From Eutypella sp. D-1 (Eukaryota > Ascomycota > Sordariomycetes > Xylariales > Diatrypaceae): DNA of 64,000 nucleotides. A model generated the notes under the pieces. It was given only the letters and a program-made list of their open reading frames with translations, did no database searches and had not been told where the DNA came from. The stretch spans positions 1,488,001 to 1,552,000 of the forward strand of contig JAJTTP010000009.1 of the NCBI GenBank assembly GCA_023313575.1, in the 5' to 3' direction. The position numbers and the translations under genes are program-made. Every line of letters begins with the position of its first letter. Position 1 is the stretch's first letter. Below, piece after piece: positions 36,080 to 47,080 of this stretch.

Positions 36080-36920
36080 TCACGACTTCATAGCCTCAAC
36101 AAAGAGCTCGCGCATGCCCTTGAGAAGCACGACGAGCTCGCGGGACTCATTGACGCGCTCGAGGACGCGCTCGACCTTCTCGCGCTCGAGCTTGGGGCGG
36201 CAGTGGCGGACGTCGTAGTCGCGGGAGGCGGTGGAGAGCTCGAACCAGGCCTCGCGGTCCCAGTCGCGGTCGTCGATGTGGGAGTAAACGAACTTGAGGC
36301 GGTCGGTCTGCCCCGCGCCCTCGATCTTGAGGCAGAGGTTGGACACCCAGAAGTCGAGCTCGGGCACGTCGAAGCGGCGCTGGGCCTCGACGCGCGCCGC
36401 GTGCGCCCGCTGCGCCGCCAGCCGCGCCTCGATTTCCCGCTGCGCCTCCGCGATCTGCCGCTGCAGCGCGTCCCGCGTCGCCATGTTCCGGTCCCGCTGC
36501 TCGCTCAGCGACGCGATCGCCGCTTGCATCTCCCGCTTCTCCGCCGCCTCCCGCGAGATCGTCTGCTGGTGCGTGTTCGTCTTGTGTTGTAGGATCTCCA
36601 TGTCCTTCTTCTTCATCCGCTGGTCCTCTGTTTTTTAGGGGGGGGATGTGTCAGCGATTGATCGGGCTTCTTTCTTGGTATTGCTTACCCTGAAGCTCGG
36701 CGACGTTCATGCGGAACTGGTTGCGCTCCTCGAGAACTCGTTTCCGGCCCTGCTCAATGAAGGCGTCGAACTTTGCTGTGAACTTTGCCATCCGATCGCG
36801 CAGCTCCTCGAAACCGAAGTTAATGCTGGGGAGTGAGTCGGCCATGGACGGAGCCATGGCAGACATGGGTGGCCGGCTGCTCAGGCTCGAGGAGAGCGAG
36901 GGTTCGAATGCCGAAGTCAT
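36080..36920 (-). CDS. spc25: Kinetochore Ndc80-complex subunit Spc25
   Basis: Exons 36920-36689 and 36627-36080 join in frame to 259 residues. Residues about 35-160 are strongly coiled-coil (RDRMAKFTAKFDAFIEQGRK onward to AQREIEARLAAQRAHAARVE). The C-terminal globular domain is the Spc25 RWD-like fold: PELDFWVSNLCLKIEG, DRLKFVYSHIDDRDWDREAW, FELSTASRDYDV and a final helix LLKGMRELFVEAMKS. Spc25 pairs with Spc24 to link the Ndc80 complex to the inner kinetochore (Mis12/CENP-T). Length fits fungal orthologs. The promoter is shared with the divergent Rrn6 gene (about 840 bases). Confidence 0.92.
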
Positions 36921-37760
36921 CTTTTTTGTTTGCTTTTCTCTCTCAGTCTTTTTTTCTGCAGGATTTCCTCTAGGGTTTTCAATTCAATTTCTTGATTGAT
37001 TATTCGCGATCGACGGCTAGGTAGGTCAGAGATATATGGACGTTCGGTCTGTTGTAAAGTGGGTTGCGTTGTAGTAAGTAGTAGATTGAGTAGATGGACG
37101 TAGATGGACACTTTTAATTGATTGATTTCGAGATGTACATAGCCAGGTATGGATGGATAAGTACAATAAAAGCGGGTATAAGATGTCTACCTGTGCATGT
37201 GCATTTGTTTACTTGACAATTTGGCGTTGGCGGAGAAGCACTCGGCCCCACATCTACCTTTCCGCTATGTACAAAATAAGCTTGGAATAACTTTCGTTAA
37301 TACACCGGAGATATACGAACTAAAATTAGGTTAACGCGCGCCGGGTGCCTTTATTCTTTACTCCCGCGTATAATGCGTTATAGTATATACTTATCCTCAT
37401 TGTCTCAAATTTTCAAAGCTCTAAAAGTTATTATTAGCTACCACATGCTTCCATTACTTCATATTGAATCCTGCCTGCTTATCTACCTACGGTAGTTTGC
37501 AAAACAGGTAGATCCATATATGGACGTCTTCACAGATCAGATTGAATTCCAATTTCTTGGACTCAAATCACCTCTGAAATTTTGATCATATCATCTAAAG
37601 TATACGGATACCACCAGCAACTTAACACTTCCTTCCTCGAAGAAGCGCCTGCCCTTCCCGCTTTTTTGATAAGCTGGATCATCATATTTGAGCACCGCTA
37701 TGTACAGCAGAAAGCGCTTAGTAATCATCGAGAGGATATACGACGAGCCGGGCTCCCCCG
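36921..37760. other. Divergent promoter region Spc25 / Rrn6
   Basis: About 840 bases, A/T-rich, with no coding signal. It must serve both divergent genes. TAGGTAGGT lies near 37018-37027. Confidence 0.65.
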
Positions 37761-40700
37761 ATGACTGAGAGGCCCCCCAAGGAATCCTTCATTGGACACG
37801 CAGGACGCCTTCTATACCAACCTCTTGGAGTTGCGCAGGCGGAGGATTGCGGTTGGCACTCTGCGAGGAACCTTACTCAGAAAGGTATTGTCTTTTTTCC
37901 GTCCCTCGAAGAAGGCTTGCCGAAACATCGACTAATGTCACGTGAATTTGTGAAGGGCCCTGCTTCAAAGACTTAGGGACCTACAAGCAGTGGCATTCGA
38001 CTGCTGCTACTCCCGAGGCTCATGATGATACTTCCAAGACCTCATGGCAGAAAACCAGGAGGCAAAAGACCTGGCTGCTGAAGTCTCTTCCAGAATCAAG
38101 GCTGGGCAATGCCGTCATCCATGAACTCCTATCAGATGCGCACTCACCGCAGCAGCTGGAGTCTGATGCGCCATGGCGTCTAGCGCCTTTTGCTATCGGT
38201 GAGCTGACCGACAAGAGTAATGCTCAGGGAACCTCTGGTGCCCCCTTTGTGGCGCTAGCCACGGGCGGTGCAAACAACATTCTTCGCTTAGCGAGGTTAC
38301 AGCAGGAAGAATGGCGATGGGAGGACGACAAGACGTTCGGTTTGAATCTCCTAGAGATCAGTGATCATCAGCCAGCCGCCTGGGAGGGTGGCATTGGCCC
38401 CATTCAGCGAATGAAATGTGTCGTCGATCCAACGAGATACGACCCGACCCGCTGGTTGATAGTCCAGTGGGAGTCCGAGACGCGAGTGTTCCGGCCGGAA
38501 TTCGGAAGGTATCCCATCGGTCCTAGGTTGTCCGGTGGCGACGAAGCCTCCCGTATCGCGGTGCGTTCGCTCTTCTCTCTCTCGATAAGTGAAACAGGTG
38601 GCAGCCCCCACATGGATGCCGCTTTCAACCCCAACACAAGGTCCAAGGCCGCGCAGCTTAGCTTGATAGATGCGAGAGGCTATTGGAGCATATGGGATGT
38701 CACGGGTGTTAGGGCCAAGACATCCAGAAAACCGAGGGTCACCCTTCGAAAATGCGGCAATATACAAGACGGCGTTCTCAGGAAGCTTCCCTTTCGCGCT
38801 ACAGGCGACTCGGACTGGCATACGATTCTCTGGGTCGGCGGCACGGATGACCCACTGCAGGAGCTCGAATCGTTAGATCTCGACGAAGAGATGCCTCTGC
38901 ATGAGTCACAGGATGTATACCCACCGTTGGAGCGATCATCGACGTTGTTGCTGGGGAATTCGAAACTGCTTAGGCTGCTCGATCTCAACACGAACACGTT
39001 CCTGCCGGACATAAAGTTTGTCCCGGAAACAGGGTTGGGTCGCATCATCGATGTGGAGCGCAGTCCTCGGGATCCGCGGTACATATTTGTTCTGACCACT
39101 TCCAGGCTTTTTGTAGCTGGCCTGATGACATCCCCAGGCTTGAATTGGGACCAGCCAATGAAGCACTGGTCGATTTTGCTTTCGATGCCTCACCAGCGCG
39201 ACAGCTCCGGTGCCAGCTTGAAGTTTAATGTTGCTTCAGATGCCACTACTAAGGGACTGACCACAACTCTTGTCACCCTGTATTCGGCTGGGAATACTTG
39301 GTTAGACATCTTCCATGTCAATATCAACAAACGCGATTCTGAGTTGATTGACTTCTACCACGAGGCCATCAACCTTGGAGTCTCCCAGAACCCACTTCAG
39401 TGTCCGTTGCTTCAGTCCATACAGCTGCATCCCATTACTGTTTCGAGGAAGTCTTCAGAGTCGCCCGGGAGAACTGCGCGTTTGTATGCCGGACAACCAA
39501 TACGCTTCTACCAGCTAATCGCTGTGGATACCCAGCTCAACGTCCTCACGAGACTGTGCGTGTCGTCAGCAAATACAATCCACAAGGTGGTCGCTCCTAC
39601 CCAAAAAGCTGAAGCCCCAAGAAACCGGTCCCGCGAACACAAGCAACTCATCCGTCGCTTGGCGTCCCGGTTCATCGTACCAGACTATATCGCCGACTTC
39701 GACCGTAGGGCAAGCGCAGAAGCGGCCCCAGTTCAGAGGAAAGATCGACACAGAGTTATTCCGCACCCGCAGCGGTTTCTCAAGTTGGTATACGAACAAC
39801 TTCGTGACGCTTTTGAGGGACAAGGTCTTGGCCCAGTAGCATCAGCAGGCTCTCCCGAGCCTAACCCGTTCAATGCAATTCAAAATTATGTCCAAGAAGC
39901 AGCGACTACCGGCCAAATGCCAGTCACCACCCTGTGAGTCCTCTCCTTTTATCAGCGTTACCGGAAAGGAGCTAGCTAATCAAGACCCAGGTTCCAATTC
40001 ATACGCCGCTTTAACCTGTTCGAAGACCTTAATTTCGCGACGAACGATTGGGACAGCGAGCTCGACCGCCTTCGATACATCGACCCTAGCGTACATGTCC
40101 TGGACCTCAGAACACCTAGTACAAAGCGCCTAGAAGGAGCCGGGTCGTCGCTCGCAGATGTGTATGCCAGACTTCTCGAAATATCAGCAAATGTCTCCGA
40201 GAGCAGCGAGAACAGCATCTGGACAGAGGACATACGACCCATGATGCTCAAGAAGATGGCATGTGATCTGCTGCTGTCCCGGTGGGGCCTAGCATGCGGC
40301 AGACTAGATCTGGCCGAGTCGGAACAGCCATCCACAAACACATTATCGTCTCAGCTGGAGTACCCCCCCGACGACGACGACATGCTCATATCCAGCTCTC
40401 CAACGCCACGGACCGAACTCTCGCCCGCGCCGTCATCCCAGGCCACGTCCGCGGCTGCAACACCCGAGGAGTCTCAGGGAGCTGAGGGCGAGAGCGACGA
40501 AGACCCCGCAATGGCGCTCCTCCGCGCGTACACAGGGACGGGGCGGTTCGTCCCGCGGGCGCAGAAGGGGTCCGAGCAGCGGCAGCTGCTCGATCAGTGG
40601 CGCGTGGGCGCCGACCCGGCCGACCACGTCTTCGACCTCGACCGCGAGAAGGAGGTGACGCCGGGGATGCGGCGGCGCGCCCGCGTCCTGGCCCGCGAGT

Positions 40701-41011
40701 CCCGCAAGAGGAGACGCGCCGAGTCCCTGCTGCAGATGTCCCAGAGGTCCATGCTCATGTCTCAGGACGAGCTGCCGCTGCCGCCTCTGCCCCCGACTCC
40801 GGCGCCCTCGACCCAGCCAGCCCCCCAGGTGCACCGTCGTGGCCAGTGGTCGCAGAAGCAGCAGCAGCAGCAGCCCACCGCGGCGGCGGCAATGTTCTCG
40901 CAAAGCCAGGCCCCCCTCCTCCGCTCAGACCCCATCACCATGTCGCAGCCGGTCCCCGGGGCGTTCGCCCAGAGGCCCAAGAAGCGGCCTAAGAGAAAGG
41001 GCGGGTTCTGA
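37761..41011 (+). CDS. rrn6: RNA polymerase I core factor subunit Rrn6-like
   Basis: Exons 37761-37884, 37956-39933 and 39991-41011 join in frame to 1,040 residues. The short first exon (MTERPPKESFIGHAGRLLYQ) links to the main frame through a 71-base intron with an ideal CTAAT branch sequence. The middle part has the Rrn6/TAF1C-type beta-propeller feel: WRWEDDKTFGLNLLEI, DPTRWLIVQWE, RGYWSIWDVTG, RLLDLNTNTFLPD and RDPRYIFVLTTSRLFV. A helical domain follows (QFIRRFNLFEDLNFATNDWD), then a long Ser/Pro/Gln-rich tail and the basic end KKRPKRKGGF that fungal Rrn6 proteins share. Rrn6 works with Rrn7 and Rrn11 to place polymerase I on the rDNA promoter. Assignment rests on family similarity; the tail is low complexity. 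Confidence 0.85.
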
Positions 41012-41966
41012 AGGGGTTTTATTTCATGAGCACTTGCGTACTTGCTTCCTTGCTTGTACGGCGATGCGTTTGGGCCGCAAGGGGGAAGAGGGATACGGCG
41101 ATTTCGGCACCCTAAACATGATTATATCATCGATTGCGCTGTCCACGCGCGCTGTGCTGCGTGATGTTGTGCTGTGCTACCTAGAGCGCAGGCTGCGCGG
41201 ACTAGCTTGGCTTCTGTCGTTTGTGCTTGTTCTTTCTATCAGTCAGCTCTGCAAGGGCGGGTTGCAGTTTACTCAGGGCTAGCAAACGCGTTGACCGAAT
41301 CGCATATCGAATGCGGTAGTACGGCGACACCGGAGGCTGATTACCTACGAGGTGGTGGTTGGGCACATTGGAATACAAACATAGCTGGGCTTGGAAATAC
41401 TGCGACGACATACGCCTCTTACTTAAAGCGTACAACTGGATTGATACTCAAGCATCTATTAGCATAACACAAATATATGTTTGTCCACATAAATCGCCAT
41501 GTTTGGTTTCACATGTTCTGTATATGTGTGTGCAAGTTGATTGTCGATTATACCTGTGTTAGTTAGGTAGATATGACGGCTTCTTTTTTTTTCTTCCTAT
41601 GTACCGCGGCTACCCGCATTTACCCCCTAAATAAAAAACGTCACTATGTATAAGTTCAACGCCTAGGGCCCCTCCCACCTCCCTCCCCTTACATTATGCA
41701 ATAATTATCAATAACACACTTCACAACATCCACCATTCTCATTTCCCTTCAGCAGTAAAGATTAAAAATAAAAGCGTTGTCTTACAAAAAGAGCACGATC
41801 TTCTGATTTAAGGAAACTGCTAGTAGTTACCTTATTTACAAGACAAGTAGCGGGGACTTGCGACATCAAGAGTGCGGGACGGGTAAGCTAAATTAACTAG
41901 TACTTGCCTCCTACGCACACACACGCACCTCTCCGGAGTCCCTCCCCATCACAACCCAACCCAATC
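41012..41966. other. Intergenic between tandem + genes
   Basis: About 950 bases with the 3' end of the Rrn6 gene and the promoter of the PITH gene. Short open frames here have no family features. CA-rich sequence (about 41916-41927) precedes the PITH leader. Confidence 0.6.
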
Positions 41967-42826
41967 ATGTCGCATCACTGCCACGACGAGCACGAGGGCC
42001 ACGGGCACGACCACGGGCACGGCGACGGGGCGCACGACCACTCGGACGACATTACGCCGGCAATCCAGCACAGCCTGTACCGGCACATCCACTTCGACGC
42101 CGTGGAGGCGCTCAACGAGGCCCGGCCCGGCTCCGGCCGCGCCGTCCTCGAGAAGACCTGGGCCGATCGCCTCGCGCCCGAGCCCGAGCTCGCTAGCGAC
42201 GCGGACGAGCAGATTATTGTGAACGTGCCGTAAGTTCATTTCTCTTCTTTCTCCTCCTTCTTTCCCCCTTGTACTTATTCTCATCATTTACAATGTCCCT
42301 TTCCCACCTCCCCACCCTCCCCCTTTCTTTTCCCTACTTGACTCACATAACCACATGCATCAAAGCTAACACAAGACCTCTCCACTCCTTCTCGTCCAGC
42401 TTCACGGGACAGGTAAAGCTCCACGCGATCCTCGTGCGGGGATCAGACACGGCGGCCTCGCCGCAGACGCTGAAGGTGTTCGCGAACCGCACGGACGTGC
42501 TGGACTTCGAGACGGCGGGGGAGCTGGCGCCGACGCAGACGCTGGAGCTCGCGCGCACCAACGAGGTCCAGGAGCTGCCCGTCCGCCGCGCCCTGTTCGC
42601 CAAGTGTCAGCGGCTCGCGCTCTTCTTCGAGGACAATTTCGGGGATGGTGACGAGGACGTGACGAGGATCAGCTACCTCGGCTTCAAGGGCGAATGGATG
42701 CAGCTCGGTCGCGCCCCCGCGAATATCCTCTACGAGGCCGCGCCAAACCCTAACGACCACGCCCTCAAGGGCACCGGCGTCAACCAGGTCGGTGGCGGGA
42801 TCGGGGGCCGGGGGCCGGGAATTTGA
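41967..42826 (+). CDS. PITH-domain protein with His-rich N-terminus
   Basis: Exons 41967-42229 and 42400-42826 join in frame to 229 residues. The first 27 residues are a His/Asp-rich stretch (HHCHDEHEGHGHDHGHGDG) able to bind metals. The rest is a PITH (thioredoxin-like C-terminal, proteasome-interacting) domain: SLYRHIHFDAVEALNEA, then FTGQVKLHAILVRG, TLKVFANRTDVLDFE, QRLALFFEDNF and TRISYLGFKGEWMQL. The FTGQVKLHAI segment lies right after the intron. Mammalian and yeast relatives are 26S proteasome-associated or uncharacterised; here no thioredoxin domain precedes the PITH domain. The His-rich head also occurs in other fungal PITH proteins by general knowledge, but its role is unknown. Confidence 0.92.
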
Positions 42827-43116
42827 GACGCTTGAAGTTATTCGGGTTGGGAGCTGCTAAGATAGGAGGCAATGATGTACTGGAGTGATTTCACGGCGCA
42901 CAGATAGGGGCCGTAGCCAGACAGGTAACTTGCACGGGTAGGTGGGAGATAAGGCACCAAACAAATAGTCACTATGAGCTTTAGGGCCGGCGCGGAAGAA
43001 GAAACAGGAAGCAACGGCATTGTATCCTGCGTTTTCGTCCCATGTTACCACTACAGCAGGCACCCAACCCAGCCACCAAGAACTAAAAATAAAAATAAAA
43101 ATAAAAATTCCAACTA

Positions 43117-44196
43117 CTACATGAAGTCCTCCTCCCAGTTCTCGTCGCGGTTTTGATTGCTCGACGCCGCCATGTCATCCTCATTAAACAGGTCGTCGTA
43201 CGCGTGCTCCTTCTGCCACTTCTTCTCCTGCCGCTCCTTGGCTATGCGCGCCTCTTCCTTTTTCTATATATCCGAGAAGGCAAAGGGGAGAAACGAGCCG
43301 ATAGGTCAGTAAAAAGCTTGCATTGCAAGGCCAGACACGGAAAAAGGTGGAGCAAAAAAGTAGGAACTCACCCGCGCCTGCACGGTAGCCTGGTCCTTCT
43401 TGCGGAGCTGACGGAGGTGATCCTCGCGCTCCTGGCGGAGGTCGGGGGCGACGACCTCGACGCGGGTCTTGTTGAGGCGGTTGACGACGGGGTTCTCGCG
43501 CTGGGGGACGAGGACGCGGCGGACCTTGCGGGGGTCCTTGAAGCCGACCTGGCCGACGGCCATGGCGCCGTCCTTCTTGAGATTCGACCAGGGCGTGTAG
43601 ATCACCGTCACGTTGTCCTTCTTGTTGCCCTCGATCGAGTTCGCCTTGGTCAGCTGCGCCAGGTCCGCCACCAGCGCCTCCGGGATCGCGTCCCACGCCT
43701 CCCCCTCGTTCAGCCGCAGGTAGATGTGCGCGCTCGACAGCTTGTCCGCGTGGAACTGTTTGTGGTTTTGGGCGGGGTTGACGGCGTCCGCCCGCCCGCC
43801 CGGTCCCCTTGCACATGAGCCCCTGTACTTGTATATATATATGCATACAGACTACTGTGTGCACCGCACCATCACAACACGTGCGAGGTGTGGTTTTACG
43901 TGGAGAAGTAGGTCATACCCTAGAAGAGAGAATGAATATGATGGTCTCGAAAATATAAATAGCCAGTATCTTTTTCTTCCTCCCCAGTGACTTACCAGAC
44001 ATCCTCCTCCCATCCATGCTTAATTAGTTCCTCGTCTGCGCGACATCTCATATCAGGAACATGTCTCAGTTGTTAAGGGGGGGCTTGGCTGCTTAGAGCC
44101 TTGGGGGAGCCTTGGGCACGCACTCTCAAATTTGTCCTTGCCGACATAGATATTCGCCGACGGGCTCACGACGTTCGATTTGAAGTAGTAGACCAT
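43117..44196 (-). CDS. CCDC25-like NFACT-R (DUF814) domain protein, with an odd splice junction
   Basis: Exons 44196-44124, 44035-43996, 43822-43372 and 43263-43117 give 236 residues with canonical GT-AG introns. Family landmarks: MVYYFKSNVVSPSANIYVGK, then HGWEEDVW, FHADKLSSAHIYLRL, TKANSIEGNKKDNVTVIYTP, WSNLKKDGAMAVGQVGF and a charged coiled-coil tail ending WEEDFM. The NFACT-R domain is related to RQC2/NEMF; CCDC25 homologs bind nucleic acid. In the family a Trp is followed at once by Phe-His. Here the only in-frame canonical acceptor I can see leaves 22 extra residues between them. An acceptor nearer the Phe codon (AACAG at 43756) would shift the frame. Joining Trp straight to Phe requires a non-canonical intron; that protein would be 214 residues. 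Confidence 0.85.
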
Positions 44197-44763
44197 TATG
44201 ATATGAGGAAGAATAAAAAATGAACTGTATTTATTATCAGCTGTAAAAAGTCAATATTGTAAGCTTTCTCTCTTTCTTTTGGCAGCTGTCGAGTTGATGG
44301 CTTCACAAAGACCTAGGCCAGCCAGCTTTACTTGATAGGTCAGCTTCCAGGTGTGAGCAGCTGTTCGGGCGGAAGTTACAGAGTCTCTCCAGCGCTCCAT
44401 TCTGGTACTTATATTACCCTGCTGTTTTCTGCGTGGGCCTTCTTCACATTGTACCTTTTTGTAGATGAGTCTTAACCTAAAACGGCTAGATTATATATAC
44501 AAAGTACCTAGGTACTGCGATGCGGGTTGACTTTTTTACTCGACCCACCAAAGTCCATCCATTGAGTGCACTTAAGAGAGATTCGCATTGGAAAGCTCCG
44601 GATTGTTAATAACGAAACACTCAAGAGCCTACGAAATTTAAGGCTACGAAACGATCCGACAAGCAGACTCGGCGCAGGTGTAGTTGCTCAATTCTGCCCC
44701 GCCGACCGCACCTCTACATATAAGGAGGGACATAGGCAGACGAGCAACACACACACACACACG
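44197..44763. other. Divergent promoter region CCDC25-like / uL3m
   Basis: 567 bases shared by two divergent genes. It contains the perfect 12-base palindrome GTACCTAGGTAC (44504-44515), about midway, the most complete copy of the dispersed motif in the window. A CA repeat lies immediately before the uL3m start. Confidence 0.7.
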
Positions 44764-45837
44764 ATGGCATCACGGCTGCCGGCCCGGTGGGCGGCAGGCC
44801 TGGCCCAGCACACCTCGACATCGACAACTACACCGACATGCTCCGCGCTCACACTCACGCTCGCAGCGAGGCGGGCGCCCCAGCACCTCTTCCTTCTTCC
44901 GCGCACCCCGGCGCGGGGCGTAAAGTACGGCTGGTCGACGGCGCCGGCGCGAGGGAAGCCCACACGGTTCAACCAGCAGACGGCAGGCATACCCGCGCCT
45001 ACGACGGGCCCCGCGGCAGCGCTGGCCCGCAAGGCGCAGTCGACGCCGCTGCGGTCGGGGGTGCTGGCCATCAAGAAGGGCGTGTCGGCGATGTACAATA
45101 AGAAGGGGCAGCGGACGCCGTGCACGATCCTGCAGCTAGAGCGCGTGGAGGTGGTGGCGTCCAAGACGCGCGCCCGCAACGGCTACTGGGCTGTCCAGGT
45201 CGGCTGCGGACACAAGGAGGCCGGGAACGAAACCGCGCCCATGCTCGGCTACTACGAGGCGAAAGGGCTCAGCCCCAAGCGCCACCTCGTGGAGTTCAAG
45301 GTCCGCGGCGAGGAGGGGCTCCTGCCCGTCGGCGTGCGCCTCGACCCGGACTGGTTCAAGGTGGGCCAGTTCGTTGACGCGCGTAGCGTGAGCCGCGGCA
45401 TGGGGTTCGCGGGTGGTATGAAGCGGCACGGTTTCGCGGGTCAGGAGGCCTCGCACGGTAACTCCAAGAACCACCGGACTATCGGTACCGTGGGTCCCAG
45501 CCAGGGCGGCGGTTCTCGTGTGCACCCGGGCAAGAAGATGCCGGGTCGCATGGGCGGCGAGCGCGTCACGCTGCAGAACCTGCGCGTTCTCAAGGTCGAC
45601 AACGAGACCGGCATCGTCGCCATCAAGGGCCACGTCGCCGGCCCCAAGGGCTGCCTCGTCCAGATCGCCGACGCTATCAAGAAGGATCCCCCAGTCGAAA
45701 CCTTTATCGCCAAGGCCCGCAGGCTCGCCCTTGAGCGCAGCGCCGGCCACGAGACCCGCCTCGAGCAGGCCCGCGTAAAGCACCTGGAGTACAAGGACAT
45801 GAGGAAGGGGGGAAAGATAGCGTCCCTGGTGGCGTGA
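44764..45837 (+). CDS. Mitochondrial large-subunit ribosomal protein uL3m
   Basis: Single exon, 357 residues from the ATG at 44764; the frame is open further upstream but that extension is Asn/Arg-rich leader sequence that crosses the likely TATA/leader region. The N-terminus (MASRLPARWAAGLAQHTSTS and the following Arg/Ala/Thr-rich residues) fits a matrix-targeting presequence. The uL3 core is clear: GVLAIKKGVSAMYNKKGQRT, CTILQLERVEVV, VGQFVDARSVSRGMGFAGGM, KRHGFAGQEASHGNSKNHRT, HPGKKMPGRMGGERVT and RVLKVDNETGIVAIKGHVAG. This is bacterial-type uL3, so the mitochondrial protein (yeast Mrpl9 ortholog) and not cytosolic L3. It binds 23S-type rRNA near the peptidyl-transferase centre. Confidence 0.96.
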   Translation: MASRLPARWAAGLAQHTSTSTTTPTCSALTLTLAARRAPQHLFLLPRTPARGVKYGWSTAPARGKPTRFNQQTAGIPAPTTGPAAALARKAQSTPLRSGVLAIKKGVSAMYNKKGQRTPCTILQLERVEVVASKTRARNGYWAVQVGCGHKEAGNETAPMLGYYEAKGLSPKRHLVEFKVRGEEGLLPVGVRLDPDWFKVGQFVDARSVSRGMGFAGGMKRHGFAGQEASHGNSKNHRTIGTVGPSQGGGSRVHPGKKMPGRMGGERVTLQNLRVLKVDNETGIVAIKGHVAGPKGCLVQIADAIKKDPPVETFIAKARRLALERSAGHETRLEQARVKHLEYKDMRKGGKIASLVA

Positions 45838-46267
45838 TTGGGATGAACGTCTCGAACGCGGGGAAGAAGGAATTAAATAAAAACAACAAAGCTAAAAGAA
45901 GAAGAAAAAAAGCTTCGACTAACATGGAAGATGTCACGTCGCAATGGGAATATATATATATGTACCACCATAACCGCTTCCGTGTACATAAATGCGTGCC
46001 ATGTGACGCATGCCTTCATGCATGGTAGTTGTCTGTATTATATACAAATATTGTACATATTGAGCCTAGAAGACGAAACGTCTACGCCCGTATGTCATGT
46101 CGTTGTGGGGGGGGGGGGGGGGGTTGTTATATCTCCTAAAGAGAGCCCCTTCCCTCTCTCTCCACCCTTGATCGTTCAGATAGCCTTATTTTTCAAACGT
46201 CTGTCTCTTTTCATTCCTTCGCATGCTTCGGTCTCGCTTAAATATTTCACTTCTTGGAGACTTAATA
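45838..46267. other. Convergent 3' flanks with 17-G run
   Basis: 430 bases between convergent genes. An uninterrupted run of 17 G (46107-46123) and TATATATATATG (about 45951-45962) are visible. No gene seen. Confidence 0.7.
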
Positions 46268-47080
46268 TCATTTGACCTGCTGCCTAAACCCCTTCGTAGA
46301 AGGCGGGACCCCATCCCTCGCTGCGTCCTGGTCCTCGAGATCCGAATAGCCAGGGACGCCGCGGAGGGGGTCGAGGGTGGCGGCGGCGGCGGCGTCGTCG
46401 ACGTCGGAATCGACAAGGAGATCGATGACGCGGCCGTCCTCGGTAACGAGGGACCACTCGGTAGTCTCGAAGACGCCGCGCGGGGAGGGGCGGTGGCTGG
46501 CGAAGCGCATGACGGCCTCGGCGCGGGAGCCGCGGACGGAGAAGGAGATGTCGATGCGGCCGCGGACCTGGTTCATCTCGCCCGAGATCCAGGGGATCTG
46601 GTGCCGGAAGTAGATCTCGTCGCCCAGGTACTCGCGCGCGCGCGCGCTCGTCCGCAGCGCGTACAGCGTCGACGCCACCACCGGCGACGACAGCTTCTGG
46701 TAGTTGAAGATCGCCACGCTCGCCGCCGCGATCAGCACCACGAACACCGGCAGCGTGCGGCCCCAGCGGAACTCTGTCGTGTCTATATCCCAGGGGGGGT
46801 TTCCATCGTCCGTTAGTCAGTAAGAGAGGCGGGGAACGGGTCAGGTCGAAATAGGTATTTGGAGGGGGGGGGTGAAGGGGGGTGTCAACGTACCCGGTAG
46901 CTCCCGGTCCGGCCGTCTCTCCATGAGCGGACCATCTCCCGGTTTAGGCGCCCTCACTAATGTCGGTCTCTGGACCTGATTACTGACATTTTGAATATTT
47001 CTGGATGGGTTTCTGGATGGATTTCTGGATGGGAATGAGAATGAGAGCAGGGCTCTCCGCCGCATTATCCGCGACAACAT
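46268..47080 (-). CDS. coa1: Cytochrome c oxidase assembly factor 1 (Coa1)
   Basis: Exons 47080-46894 and 46782-46268 join in frame to 233 residues. The N-terminus is a basic presequence (MLSRIMRRRALLSFSF) followed by a threefold repeat giving NPSRNPSRN. After a polar stretch comes one membrane helix (LPVFVVLIAAASVAIFNY) and a soluble domain with QIPWISGEMNQVRGRIDISF, VRGSRAEAVMRFASHRP and VFETTEWSLVTEDGRVIDLL. That pattern is the Coa1 family (formerly DUF1783). In yeast Coa1 links Mss51/Cox14 with Shy1 during Cox1 maturation in the inner membrane. The C-terminal 40 residues are acidic and Ala-rich. It shares a 504-base divergent promoter with L26. Confidence 0.9.
46997..47032. repeat. Three 12-base tandem units inside the Coa1 presequence
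   Basis: ATTTCTGGATGG, GTTTCTGGATGG and ATTTCTGGATGG are read directly. On the coding strand they encode the repeated Pro-Ser-Arg-Asn units just after the targeting helix. Being in units of 12 bases the array can expand without breaking the frame. Confidence 0.9.
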
